In this document: positions 1-11,337 of the stretch, in pieces | How positions within the stretch are numbered: the stretch's first letter is position 1 | Layout: each line of letters starts with the position of its first letter | DNA from: Crossaster papposus | Taxonomy: Eukaryota; Echinodermata; Asteroidea; Velatida; Solasteridae | NCBI GenBank assembly: GCA_037893245.1 | Contig: JBAIAA010000597.1 | Span: 186,001-250,000 of the forward strand | Length of the DNA stretch: 64,000 nt | Reading direction: 5' to 3' | Made by a program: the position numbers and the translations under genes | Notes under the pieces: generated by a model | Told to the model about the DNA's origin: nothing | The model's input: the letters and a program-made list of their open reading frames with translations, nothing else | Databases searched by the model: none

Positions 1-871
1 TGATCCAGCAGGAGTGCATTATTACACAGGGCTTCAGGATTACTTCACATTTGTTGATGTTTTAGCTTCATTGGGACCGAGTGCATTTCAGCTAAAATAC
101 CTGCACGGTGTTCGACCCAGCCTGAGTGTACCGGACCAGCTGTTCTTAACTCTTATTAAGTGCAGAAGATACACACCAAATTTTGAACTAAGTCGTATGT
201 TCAAAATAAGCGAGTCAGAAGTGTACAGCATCTTTGTAACCTGGATCCGTTTTATGAGCCTTCAATGGAGAGAAGTGGATATATGGCCCAGCAGAGACTG
301 TGTTAGTTTTTATGCTCCATCAGATTTTAAGAGGAAGTTTCCCACCACACGGGCTATTCTTGATGGTTTTGAATTCCCGGTTAAGAAACCAAAAGCCCCT
401 GCTGCTCAGCAAGCCACTTTTTCCACGTACAAAAATCGCAATACAGCAAAGTCAGTTGTTGGAGTGACTCCAGGAGGTCTGGTTAGCTACATGTCTTGTG
501 CTTATGGAGGCTCAACCAGTGACCGACAAATAGTAGAACGCAGTGGACTGACAAAAAGAACAGACCCAGGAGACTCCCTTATGGTAGACAAGGGATTTGA
601 TGTCCAAGACATTTTTGCACCAGCAGATGTCACCATAAACATTCCAACATTCTTCCGGAAAAATAATAGAATGTCGGGAAAAGATGTCATAAAGGATAGA
701 AAGATATCAAGTAAGCGCGCTCATGTTGAGAGAATCATTGGACTTGGCAAAACCTACAAAGTACTGACACAGCCACTCAATCAGACCGAGACAATTCTGG
801 CATCAGATGTAGCATTTGTTTGCTTTATGCTGCTTAACTTTAGAAAATGTATCATTCCAAGAAATGCATAA
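1..871 (+). CDS. ISL2EU-type DDE transposase (copy 1), 5' partial
   Basis: This is the catalytic part of an IS5-like (DDE_Tnp_4) transposase of the ISL2EU/IS4EU type. The frame is open to the window edge (D-P-A-G precede codon 14), so the start and any THAP exon lie outside. Counting from base 14, the triad is visible as D117 (ILDGFEFPV), D192 (LMVDKGFDVQD) and E239 (RAHVERIIGL). A helix-turn-helix-like stretch (LSRMFKISESEVYSIF) lies at about residues 59-74. The frame has no internal stop to 871, so the enzyme may be intact. It converges on the SWIM-YqaJ nuclease gene (1,984-4,813), the two-gene layout known for ISL2EU elements. Family assignment comes from motif recognition only. Confidence 0.85.
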   Translation, partial: DPAGVHYYTGLQDYFTFVDVLASLGPSAFQLKYLHGVRPSLSVPDQLFLTLIKCRRYTPNFELSRMFKISESEVYSIFVTWIRFMSLQWREVDIWPSRDCVSFYAPSDFKRKFPTTRAILDGFEFPVKKPKAPAAQQATFSTYKNRNTAKSVVGVTPGGLVSYMSCAYGGSTSDRQIVERSGLTKRTDPGDSLMVDKGFDVQDIFAPADVTINIPTFFRKNNRMSGKDVIKDRKISSKRAHVERIIGLGKTYKVLTQPLNQTETILASDVAFVCFMLLNFRKCIIPRNA

Positions 872-1983
872 GTTCAAATGAGTAAATTTGTTCGTCAACA
901 CGGCATTCACTTTGTCTTATTTGCTTATTCCAACATGTATGTATTTGAAAGGGATTGTGCGCATCATAGAGCTATATTTTCTAGGTTAAATACAAACTCC
1001 TCATTTTCCTGTGCAGCATATGTAACTCGGTATGTCAAAATTAGGCTGAATTGGGCAGAGCTGCGAATGGAGAAGCAGCTGCAAAATTATATAGAGGGGA
1101 TTTTCATATATTTTTATATATTTTTAACAGCCTAAAGTCAGTCAACAGACTATGAATAGACAGTTTTGACTTGGTAATAAATTATAATTTATTTCTGAGA
1201 TGTACAATACATGTAAATGTACTAGCAGAAATTAAGTTATTTTCATACATTTTTTCCATAAATATATTATTTAACACAATATTTTTGTATTGCAAATGTT
1301 TTATGTTAAAACATTTAACACTTTAAAGTAGATATATAAAGGAATGCTACACATGCATCTCCTATTCATAAATACCTTTGACAGTTAACCCATTCCTTAT
1401 AATAAAGAGAAAAGTATATACATTTGTATAGAGGATATTTGGGATGGTTAGGGTTAATTAAATTATTTTTTAACAAGTGTTTTTAAACACGTTTACACTT
1501 TACAGAAATTAAAAATTGTTACATACCAGTTAAAAAGAGTAGGTCCAAAGGTGTGATACGTTTTGGTGTCCCTGTTACACCTAACCTGTGTAATTTCCCA
1601 TGTAAGTGTCATTGAAATTGACTTCAAACTTGTTTTTATTTGTTTTGCAGGTACTTTATTTATGTTATCACTCTTGGAGATCAAAGAATGTGTCCTGAAT
1701 TACCAAAAAAAAATCTTATTTCAGATGTAACAGTGACACAAACAATTGGACCCCTAATTTATGGACAGAGTGACAGACCCATACACGTATGTACATCCAC
1801 ATCATTTGGCCTAATGGTTAAAAAAGTTAGTTACGCTGCAAGGGCAAAATTTAACATATTTCTTGTAACTCAACATATATGTACTTGGAGTAGTTCATTT
1901 AAAGAGAATAATTAAAACTGATAACAAATGACAATGACCCCACGTACATGTTCTTTTCTGATAGGTTTTCTGTGGCCTTTGTC
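872..1983. other. AT-rich intergenic region between convergent ISL2EU genes
   Basis: No gene is recognised. The region is very AT-rich, with a short open stretch at 1,640-1,915 that resembles no family. The stretch around 1,742-1,775 (ATTGGACCCCTAATTTATGG) looks like a diverged relative of the inverted repeat that ends the nested element at 31,582. A GTGTCCCTGTTACAC-like word at 1,567 also resembles words inside that element. It could be an old fragment of the same family, at low confidence. Confidence 0.35.
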
Positions 1984-4813
1984 TTAAGAAAACTCATACT
2001 TGTCAGTGTCTCTGTAAAAAAAGGTTTGAAGAAATACCTTCTTAAAGTACTTTTCAAAGAAATCCTGGAGTCTGACTTTGAGCTCTTTTATAAACTCATT
2101 ATCTCGTGGGATGCGCATAACCTTTATATCTTTCTGTGTCCACACGACAAAATCACACCAATTCCTTTTTGTACACAACAAATTTCCCTGTACCTGGTAA
2201 AAGTAGTTATGATCATGTTTAAGTGACATTTTTCCAGAACTGTCCATAGATAAATAGGGCACAGTATCTGGGGTTACTTCACTGTCTTTACATGTGTAAG
2301 GACACTTCACTTCAATAATGCCATCATCTTCTACAAGGCCATCTGGTGAACACCCCAAATAAGGGGTTTCCAGACAAACATGGATTCCACAACTTTTCAC
2401 CACATTACCTGTCTTACTGCAGTAAGCCATCACAGCTACTGATTCATACTTGAGACCGTGGTCAGTGGGCTTACTTGAAAAGTCTGAGATAGTCGTCAGT
2501 GACCTAGCCATCTTTTCAAAGTCTGTTCGCACTCCTGCCTTACATATCCTACCAAAGTTGGATGCGTGCAGACGTTTTGTTCTTTCTACCTGCCAAAGCT
2601 TATTTTTACTTTGCCCCTTTGTAGCCACTTCAACCTGTTCTTGCTCTTTCTTTGAGATGTGCGTTACGTTCAGATTTTTTAGATAGTATTCCTCATGATT
2701 TAATTCCAGGTAATTATGATCATGCGCTATTCCCAAAATATTTGCAGGTGCATATAATTGGCGAATAGGAAGATTTTCTGCATGCGAATTCAACCAAATA
2801 TTTCTAAAGTTGTCTGGATACTCAACTGCATTACGATGTTCAACTGGTCTAGGATCAAAGCCTTTAATTTGCTCAAGGCCCCCAGTTTTCCGTAGTTTAA
2901 TGGCAGACATGCACACTGGTGACCCATCATATTGTTTGGTCTGATGAAAACTTTGTAGCACTTGTGTACATGTCTGTCTTGTTAGAATACCGTCTTTCTT
3001 TTTGGAGAGAGCGAACAAGGCAACCAAAACATGCTTACAGTGAGCTTCGGGACCTAGGCCAACTGAACACTCGCATTGTGTTTCTACTACAACTCCATAT
3101 TCATCCAATTTTATATCTACTTTATATACGACTGTCTTCCTCATCTCTGCAGCTACCCTTCCAGTTATATATGTATGACTTCCATGGCTACTGTAGCGAA
3201 GGGATTGCAGGAACTTGCCATAATACATGGCTTCAGGCTTTCCATCTTGGACTTTCTCAAATCGCTCCAGGAAGGTTTGGAGTCCAGCATCTGTGACATC
3301 AGGAATCTGAATTAAAACAATGAATTCTTTTTCATCACTATCTCAGCACATTATATGTTGTCAGGCAAAATCACCTAACAAATCTAATTTCCCTTGAAAT
3401 CAGATTTTAGATTCACTGCAATTTGTCTTGCAACATAAGCAGCACATTATTGAGGTCACATGATCAAGTTGAGTTTTCTCTACATGGATAGTATGTGGAG
3501 GTGGGGCTATATACAGTTAACCTCACAAAAGTGATCACCAATGGCAATTTTAAACAATTTTATTTATGTTTATACAAATATTTTGCATTATTAATAAGCC
3601 GATTCACTATTGCAACTGCGCATGTCCTGCGCATGTCTGTCACATGACCTGATGACTGCTTTTCGAAGATAAACAATACACCCGCATACCACCTAACTCT
3701 ACCTTTTCCCCTGTTATCGCATGTTATGCCCAGAAATTGCCACACTATCGTTAGATTTATGCAAGGGAGTTAATACGTTACCATTGACAACGCAATTTGT
3801 TTATCTCCTGACTCCTGTGACCTTTGACAATTCCCAGCATGCCTTGCGCCGCGGAAATAGTGAATCGGCTTATTGTACTGAGCGCCATGAATCTAGTGAG
3901 TCAAGGACTTGATCAAGAAAGATATGGGATTTAGGGGCAAGAGCCTTAAGTAACCAAACAGGAATTTCAGTCTTTATTTATAAGGGGCCAATATCCTCAT
4001 TGTTGAGATACTACTCTTTACAGCAGTGGGTCTCATCTGCATGTAACCACCTTAGAATGGCAAAACAAACCCATGTTAAACATAAATAAGCTTTTGTTGC
4101 ATAAACCTTATAACTATTTTGAAAATAATAACACAGGCTCAGATTATTATTATTATTATTTTTACCAGAAGCAGACACTCAGTCCTAACACTGGCTTATT
4201 TTTAATCTCAACTAGTTAGTATAACCCCAGTCTACAATAGTATTTGTCTCCGCATAGGCTATACCTCACCTGGCTATCCTTGTTAAAGTCTTTGAAGGTT
4301 GCTGCATCAGGTGTTTGCATGCTGAAGACATCCTCCTGGTCATGACAGCTAACAGAGTGACCGAAGTTGAAATTTCTGTCATAGCATTCCAATCTGAAAC
4401 CCAAAATTATGAACTCATTTTCAACAAAATTCAGTGATGTCATGCAATATCTGCAAAATATGTTTCCAATTTGCATAAATTCTGCCAATGCAGCATATTC
4501 CATATGCTGATCGATCAACAATGGCCAATGAATATTTAAAAATGAGAAAATCGCATTCCTACAAGTACTACTACTACTACTAGCCCAGGTTGGACAACGT
4601 CTTCATTGCATTAATCATATTTAATACGACTGTATAAATCATTAAATGTTCATGTGCGAGTTTACAACACTGACCGCGGTCACGTTAGGCCTACAATTGG
4701 GCCTACCTTTCCACAAGTTCCCTCTTCCTTCCGCTGGTTTTAGCATTTCTTTTTTTCAGTTCCTCCTTCAGTGCCTGGATCGTTAATTCGCCATAATTAG
4801 TTGGTGGTGACAT
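1984..4813 (-). CDS. SAP-SWIM-YqaJ nuclease of ISL2EU element (copy 1), three exons
   Basis: This is the accessory nuclease of the ISL2EU element, related to phage lambda-type recombination exonucleases (YqaJ). Exons are 4,707-4,813 (ATG at 4,813), 4,270-4,393 and 1,984-3,306, with GT/AG junctions whose phases agree. Exons 1-2 encode a SAP DNA-binding motif (IQALKEELKKRN, then GRKRELVERL across the junction). Exon 3 begins IPDVTDAGLQTFLERF, carries a SWIM zinc finger (CECSVGLGPEAHCKH), and then the YqaJ core: YESVAV, LGCSPDGLVEDDG and IIEVKCPY, where E-x-K is the metal-binding signature. About 517 residues, no internal stop. Unlike copy 2 there is no PHD finger at the C terminus. The role in transposition is not known; processing of DNA ends is a reasonable guess. 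Confidence 0.8.
3593..3874. mobile_element. MITE in intron 2 of the copy 1 nuclease gene
   Basis: Terminal inverted repeats AATAAGCCGATTCACTATT (left) and AATAGTGAATCGGCTTATT (right) enclose about 280 bp without coding sequence. It lies between exon 3 (ends 3,306) and exon 2 (starts 4,270) of the nuclease gene. No clear target-site duplication could be assigned. Confidence 0.65.
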
Positions 4814-4922
4814 AGTTGTTAATCGTACTTCTACCGTCGCGGGCCGGCCGGACGCGACGCGGTCGTTAAGCTAAAGCATGCAAAGGACCGGTATGTTTGC
4901 TGCCCTCTATCGGTAACGTTCT
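4814..4922. promoter_or_regulatory. Short GC-rich gap between Myb/SANT gene and nuclease gene
   Basis: A spacer of about 110 bp between the stop of the Myb/SANT gene and the ATG of the co-oriented nuclease gene. It contains a GC-rich block (around 4,838-4,865, CGGGCCGGCCGGACGCGACG). It may hold the nuclease promoter or the element end; no TATA box is obvious. Confidence 0.3.
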
Positions 4923-5586
4923 TCAAAAGTCTCCCATTGGAAGCAGCGCCTCCAAAACCACATCAAAGGTTTTGTTTTCAGTGGGTTTCTCACCTCCTCC
5001 TGTTATAAAAACAAAACATTTAGAAATTGAATAGTGTAATGTCAGGAAACACTACAATAGCATTTGAAAATTGCGTTACGACTGCCATAATGATAGCCAT
5101 GGCCATTATATTAATTATATGGGGTAAAGTCAAATCAACTAGTCACTTTATTTATGCCTTTGTCATAATATTATTTGTGGCTAAACACAAACGCAAATAG
5201 CCTAAAATAATCATCTAAGTAAAAAAACAAATTAAATAACATAGCGGTAATTATAATTTCTACAGACTATTTATTATTTACATGTCGTCAACATTTAAAG
5301 GCTTACCTGTTCTGTTCATATCTCTGTGATACGCCCTTGCTTTGCTGGCCCAATCCTGCCACTTCTTTCTGATTTTGGAGAAGTCTCTGAGGGAGCCACC
5401 ATTTTCAACAAGCACTTGTGCTGCTTTTCTCCAGTAGTGTGTTTTAACTTTTTCCACATTTGCTTTTGATTTTTTTCCTTTGCAGCTACTACCAAACAGC
5501 TGATTTAAGTTCTCGTGCACGAACTGGCACAGAACGTTAACTTCTTCATGTGTCCAGTTTTCGGACCGTTTCTTTGACTTTTGCAT
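4923..5586 (-). CDS. Myb/SANT-like DNA-binding protein, two exons
   Basis: This is a small DNA-binding protein of the Myb/SANT-like type. Exon 1 runs from ATG at 5,586 to 5,307, where a strong donor (GTAAGC) follows; exon 2 is 4,999-4,923, and the split codon is kept in frame. Exon 1 shows NWTHEEVNVLCQFV near residue 10, HYWRKAAQVL near residue 50 and IRKKWQDWASKARAY near residue 72, the spaced tryptophans expected for a trihelix SANT fold. Exon 2 ends in a short hydrophobic motif (FDVVLEALLP). About 118 residues. Such proteins often accompany Harbinger-type transposases. It lies 110 bp upstream of the ISL2EU nuclease on the same strand, so it may belong to that element or to a neighbouring one. 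Confidence 0.7.
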
Positions 5587-5990
5587 GCTGCCTCGCCCTC
5601 AGTAAATTGACTTTTCGCGAGATTCTAATTTCGTTGTCAATCTGAAATATATCTCATAACAATCAATGCACTTAACTTACCTTGATAAGCAAAGGGAGAA
5701 GAGAGCAGACGACATCCAAAACTGGCACTTTTTGACAGAAAATTTCTTCCAATCATCCGCCTTGATTTCACTTTTTCCGCGTGCCGTGTAGCTGCGTGTT
5801 GATTCCAACGGCTATTTGGTAACGCAAATTGTTTGAGACATAAAATAGTTCTACAGTGCGAAAAGAAATAGGCTCGTCCAAAAAATATATATCCGTAAAA
5901 CTAAAAATGCAATGCATCGCCCTTAAGACGTGTTTAGTGAAATGGTTCGCAGAACACGTCGCAGCTACGACGCGTCGCAGGGCTGCGATG
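5587..5990. other. Non-coding stretch
   Basis: No gene is recognised. It includes the region upstream of the Myb/SANT start and a CG-rich simple stretch at about 5,950-6,005 with repeated GACGCGTCGC-like words. Confidence 0.4.
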
Positions 5991-6009
5991 CGTTGTAAAC
6001 CGTGCGACG

Positions 6010-7170
6010 CTTCTTAAGTTACGAAGAGTTTAGTGAAATCGGGTGCAGGCACAACATCCTCCTGGCCCACCGGAATCTCGGTGGTTTCGGCCACTCACGC
6101 ATCTTGATAAAGACCTTCAATCGTGGACGGGGCATTGTCCGACCGTCTTCCCTCTTTTGTTTATACTCTAACGTTTTCGAATGATCGCCATAAGATTTGT
6201 ACACGAGAAAAGATCGTGGACGTTTTGTCAATCGTGGACCCATTGTTTGACTCCCAATTCTTTTGTCCGACGACCACGATTGCCGGTCAATACAAACGCA
6301 TACTCTTCCGACAAACGGTTCACTTGCACCACCTGTGCACCTCACTCGTTCCCCGTTTAACCTCAACTCAAGGCTACAGAAATCCAAGTTACCGCCAGTA
6401 GGTAACAAGAAATCCATGCCTAATATGCCATCATACTTGACAGCAAAAACCGCACGAACTGGATGCACCGTCTTGCCCAGTTGAATTTCAACCGATGCTA
6501 CACAAATCACAGCCAGGAGACTCCCATCAACCTGCTGAATGTTGGACTCTTCGGATTCCAACACCGGCCTCCGTTCCCTTGCGATTTCATGGTAAACTCG
6601 ACTGCTAACTAGCGTGTCAGTCGACCCTGAATCGACCAGGAACCTACATTTTGCTCCTCTCACGACACCATTAACAAACAACCCGTACCTAGGACGAGAA
6701 CCACTCATCGGCCGAGTGCCTACTGGCTCTCTGGCTTTTGAGTCTCGTCTCTTTTCGGTTGTGTCTGCCCCTGACTCTCGTTTGGACCCTCGGGAACGTC
6801 CAGCCTGCCCGCGGGCCCACCGGTCGGCTGGCTGGCGTTTTCTTGCTGCCATCTCCCCCTACGAGGTTTAGCACATTCTCGAACGAAATGGCCAACCTCA
6901 CCACACTTGAAACAAGTTAACCTAGCTACCAGGCGCTTTCCTCACATGCTTTGGCGACGGTCTCTCAGGAAACCTCGCGTGGTCAACCAAACTCAAACCT
7001 TGCTTGGTGAGCCCTTCTAGCAGCTTAACTACTTTGTCTATTTTCTGTGACTGTTGACCGGCACTTTCTTCTAATTTTGGAAGCCGCCTCTCAGTGTCAG
7101 AGTTAACTGCTCTTCACAGGTTTTCCCCTCTGCTCCTCGTTCGCACTGAACCTTCTCAAAATTGTGGTCA
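6010..7170 (-). pseudogene. Decayed LTR-retrotransposon gag-protease fragment
   Basis: A gag zinc knuckle is visible at about 6,914-6,870 (CFKCGEVGHFVREC, the C-x2-C-x4-H-x4-C pattern); this frame stops at 6,720. An overlapping frame, displaced by minus one, opens at ATG 6,852. It carries a retropepsin-like aspartic protease: FLVDSGSTDTLVS with the catalytic DSG, then DGILGMDFL, at about residues 71-150. This is the layout of a Ty3/Gypsy-type element. The gag frame has a TGA just upstream of the knuckle, and no reverse transcriptase, integrase or LTR follows, so it is a truncated, dead remnant. The minus-one gag-protease arrangement could be programmed frameshifting in the ancestor or simply decay. 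Confidence 0.75.
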
Positions 7171-8130
7171 ACATTAAGGACATTCGTCTCCTTTAGGGAT
7201 GAAGATGAAAACTGAGTATAAAGTAAAGATGCCTATTGTGTCAATTTACTTCATGTTATGTTGACACAAATAAATTATTAATCATACATTACATGTATTT
7301 AGGCATAACATTTTGCAGACTTTTATCTGAAATAAAACTTGTTTAATCTTAGAGAAATGAATTGTTTATATAGACACATATGCATTTTCCAGACATTTCA
7401 TCAATTTTCAAACTGTTCCTGTAATTAACAATATGCGAAAGTAGTAGTGTAAAACTTTGGCATCTTTTTCAGATGGCATTCAACAAAGAACCACCATCAA
7501 AGAGGCCATCTACAGACTTCCGTTTATGTATCCTTTGTCAAAAGGCTACAAGTGCACACCTTGTGAATACACACTACAGACCATTCAACAATTAGTGATC
7601 TGCATTTGAAACACTTCTCAGCTGTGTACACAAGAAAGCAGGCTACGGAAGCCCTGAATTTCTACGCATCGAGAAGCGATTAATGAGGTCATATCCCAAA
7701 CTTTATTTGCACGGCCGGCGTCGCAAATCGGCCACGAGATTTACGCGAGTAATTGCGAGAGTTCGGCAGCTTTGTTTTAACTACACTTTGCAAACGAAGT
7801 AGTGATTCTCCAAGATGTCGTGGTAATTGGAAAGCAAACGTTTTTCTGAATCGAATGATATAAAATATGACGAGATTCAGTATGTTTTTGGCAGAATTTT
7901 GTTCACTCGACGTTAGGGTATGATTTTTGTCGTGTGTTTAGTTTTGTGTGCGCCCTGACTGGAGTAACAAATATTGCCAAAAATGATCACTACACATCGA
8001 TAAAGGAAGCAATGATCTTTCGTTTGATATACAATTTAGCCTATGGTGACATGTTTCTTATGTATTCTGCGACGATTTCAACTTTCGGGCCATGTCTTTT
8101 GGCTTGTACTTACACTACGAGTTCTTGAAT
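7171..8130. other. Mostly non-coding; possible exon fragment at 7,474-7,585
   Basis: An acceptor-like TTTTTCAG at 7,464-7,473 is followed by a short open stretch including FRLCILCQKATSAHLV, ending at a stop near 7,583. This CILCQ pattern resembles the start of a cysteine-containing domain seen in uncharacterised invertebrate transposon proteins. The rest is unassigned. A block near 7,905-7,965 (with TGCGCCCTGACTGGAGTAA) recurs near 8,930-8,955. Confidence 0.3.
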
Positions 8131-8135
8131 AATAT

Positions 8136-8210
8136 AAATGCAGTTTCACCCTAAAGTCACCGTGAAATCTTCGTGAAATTTCACGGTGTTTTAAAGGTGA
8201 AACTGCATTT
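8136..8210. repeat. 75-bp palindromic hairpin element
   Basis: Imperfect inverted repeat with outer arms AATGCAGTTTCACC / GGTGAAACTGCATT and inner arms CACCGTGAAAT / ATTTCACGGTG around a short TCTTCGTGAA loop. It looks like a minimal palindromic MITE. Confidence 0.7.
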
Positions 8211-8490
8211 CCATTGTTAAATAACTCATAGTGTTACGCAGAGCGTGTATTTCATTATGCACACAAGCACACGTGTAATTGTTTTGTTTTGTGTGGCTTA
8301 TTTATCTGCTAAAGTTTGGTTTCTGCCTTCATGTCATGCATACAACATTGATTTGTCTTGCATGTATACAAACGACTTAGGCTTATGTTCTGTTCAAAAT
8401 TATAAAATTTGTTTAATAAGTACTGCTAAACTTCACATTTCCTTTTTCTGTCTTCCAATATCTTTCGTATTACTAGGTAGTACTAGGTCA

Positions 8491-8830
8491 TGCCGCTGGC
8501 CACCGCTGGCCACCGCTGGCCACCGCTGGCCACCGCTGGCCACCGCTGGCCACCGCTGGCCACCGCTGGCCACCGCTGGCCACCGCTGGCCACCGCTGGC
8601 CACCGCTGGCCACCGCTGGCCACCGCTGGCCACCGCTGGCCACCGCTGGCCACCGCTGGCCACCGCTGGCCACCGCTGGCCACCGCTGGCCACCGCTGGC
8701 CACCGCTGGCCACCGCTGGCCACCGCTGGCCACCGCTGGCCACCGCTGGCCACCGCTGGCCACCGCTGGCCACCGCTGGCCACCGCTGGCCACCGCTGGC
8801 CACCGCTGGCCACCGCTGGCCACCGCTGGC
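8491..8830. repeat. Perfect 10-bp minisatellite, 34 units
   Basis: The unit CACCGCTGGC is repeated 34 times; the first unit begins TG instead of CA and the other 33 are identical. Because 10 is not a multiple of three, every frame free of stops reads the same ten-residue cycle. This creates long false ORFs on both strands (8,245-8,958 +, 8,433-8,888 -). Each junction contains the palindrome TGGCCA. The complete identity implies very recent expansion or strong homogenisation. Confidence 0.97.
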
Positions 8831-9139
8831 TTTTTTCAATGACGTCATTTTCGACCAATGAGGGCGCAGGGAGACTATGGACTGTCATGGCGGAATGTTC
8901 CGTTCGTTACTTTCTTGCGAACGTTAGGATTTTCTGCGCCCTGACTGAACTAAGTTAAAAATCAACCCCAAATCGAAAGTTTTTGGATAGAATATGAAAT
9001 TATCTTTAACATCAGTGTGAAATTGGTTTGTGGCCACCGCCAAAAAAATGGTAAAATCTCGAAAACAATTTAAAGTTCAATTTGTTGGTTCGAAAATATT
9101 GTTTACGTTATAAATTCACCCTTTAAATGTCATATATTT

Positions 9140-9660
9140 TCCAATTTAATTTTGTAATATACCATAATGTTTTCTTATCCCAAAGAAAATATACATAATA
9201 TTGACAGTCGGTGAATAAAACGGATGTTTTGGACCAAATTTCAAGCGTAGTCGCCAGCTCATTAAGTATTCAAAAATGAGGTCACGCACAAAGTGCCATG
9301 CATAAAGCGCACATACAAAGAGCGGCTTTTCAGTGCGCTGCGGACTGACTGCATTACTGACATTACGTCGATGACTCAGATCACACAAAACCTTACCGCC
9401 ACAAAGAAATCGAGCAGTATGGAATACTCTGTCAATGAGACGAAGGTGAGATGCAGCAGCGGATGACCGAACTGGTGCACAATACTCAAGTGGAAAAATA
9501 AAGCATCGGAAACAGCTGGCAGAGATGGACAAATCGTAAAAAATTGTATATGCTCATAATCCCAAGTTTGCGAGAAGCAGAACTGACAAGAGATTGGATG
9601 TGACGCTCGAAGGGTAATTTCGCATCAAACTTGACTTCTAAGATCTGTCATGGCCAAGCC
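9140..9660 (-). pseudogene. Non-LTR retrotransposon reverse-transcriptase C-terminal fragment (CR1/L2-like)
   Basis: Read on the minus strand from about 9,655, the sequence gives FDAKLPFERHI and SSASRKLGIM. After a frame change near 9,530 it gives CFRCFIFPLEYCAPVRSS, then SHLRLIDRVF and CDLSHRRNV. These match the region just after the reverse-transcriptase fingers/palm in CR1/L2-type elements (VLEYC-x-PVW, LLDRV, CDLxHRR). The rest of the polymerase and the endonuclease are missing, and the frame is broken at least once. It is a 5'-truncated dead copy. Confidence 0.75.
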
Positions 9661-9699
9661 CTGAATTTAGCTTGGTACAACTATAAATCTAGATCGGGC

Positions 9700-11270
9700 C
9701 ATACATGTACAGAACAAATCCAGTAAAAGACAAGAAACATGAATGAGCTGAAATATTTATTTGAGAATAAATAAGCCAAGGTATTTAGTACATCAAGAAA
9801 AATAGAAATACAGTTAAATCAAAGTAAACTCACAAAGTATACCTAAATTATATGCCTTTAAATAATTTAGGAATTATAATTTGAAGGAAATTGAATTACA
9901 GGTGCTGTCTCCGACAATATACATGCACATCTAACTTAAATCCATGCAAATGTATAAATTAGACAGCAAAGAAGTTGCATTAATGGAAGCTTATTTGGAG
10001 TATGCAAATTACACAAATGTCAATATTATATGAAATGAATGCTCATTCAAATCAAGGCATGCAAATATTTTAAAACCAATCACCATGCAGATAAACACAA
10101 CATAGACAAGCTTCAACCTATTAACAACACAATAGCAACAACAAAAAATGAATTCATGCAGGCTTCAACAAATCATTCAATCAATAACTTGGTATACATG
10201 TTCATACCAAATCCATCAGACATAGACTGTACTTTCACAGAATGGCAGTAGCCTGTAGCAAATGTTTTCAACAAAACAATCTTCAAACAAAATTACTGTT
10301 TGTTGGCATGATTCCATCGATAGTTGCATAAAAATGGGTCAATCACCAACCTCGGGATGACCCACGACCAGGAGGGGATCGATAACTCATCCGGACGGCT
10401 GAATGGCCCTCTCTGGCTCGACAAGCAACACTCACACCGCGCGTTCCACCTCGTCTCTCGGACTAATCTAGAGGCCATTCAACAGTTGTCTGTGACACCG
10501 AGCTTCCATGAAGAAGGAGTCTGGCCTGGCCACATCAAACAAATTTAGCCCCGATATCATTTCAGAACTGAAAGCCATCTGTGATAATTCCAAATTAAGC
10601 TTATCAATACAAAATACAAATTCATTCTGCTCTTCTGGTAGTATGTAACAAAATGCAATATGACATGTCTTATTCTGAATAAATATAAATGCACTTCCAA
10701 TTTCCCCTATTATCGAAATAAAGGTCACTACAAAATAACGAATCTTCCAATATACTCAACAAGCAGCAAGTGGCCGAAGACTTCACAAACACATCAAGTG
10801 GTGCACTATTATTGGGCGATGTATGGGTTAGCTTTTTTCGCTGCGAAGCGGAGATTCAATCTGTTGTTGTGGAATTAGATTTATGGCGCGTGCGGCATTT
10901 GTATGCCCTTTGCGCCATTAACTGAATTCACGTGAGTGACGTACGTAGGTAGTTACAGAGCACGTATAGATTATCGATTAGCAGGATATGTAGTGACTCT
11001 GTGGGCTAAGCGGCAACTGAAAGAATCGATACTACAAACGAATGTTAGCAGGCAAAACAAATTGCGTATCTAGACAATACAGGTAGTTGGTAGGGGTAGG
11101 AAATTGGTGATGATCCCTGGACACAAAGTTTGCTGGTGTGGATTTCCACTGGTATCCCTGTAAGACCCGGACCGTGTCCCTTGCAATTTAAGGGCCCGGG
11201 TCCCGCCGGTTTAGATTCGCAGATCCTTCTTCAGTGAAGAAGAGCTAAACTAAGTGTCCAGTCGACCATT
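9700..11270. other. No recognised gene
   Basis: An AT-rich stretch; short ORFs at 10,039-10,251 and 10,324-10,548 resemble no family. A duplicated-looking GC-richer block at 10,340-10,530 may be an unrecognised repeat. Nothing else is supported. Confidence 0.4.
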
Positions 11271-11337
11271 CACAACTCCCCATCCCCAAAACTAGGGCAA
11301 TATACAGAAAATAGCTGAGGTGTTGAAACCTTTACAT

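Noticed and set aside
8491-8830. CRISPR array
   Set aside because: A head-to-tail 10-bp tandem repeat without spacers, in a eukaryotic genome.
8245-8958. Long ORFs on both strands with (PPLATAGHRW)n and (SGGQRWPAVA)n
   Set aside because: They exist only because a stop-free 10-bp repeat is open in all frames; flanking residues match no family.
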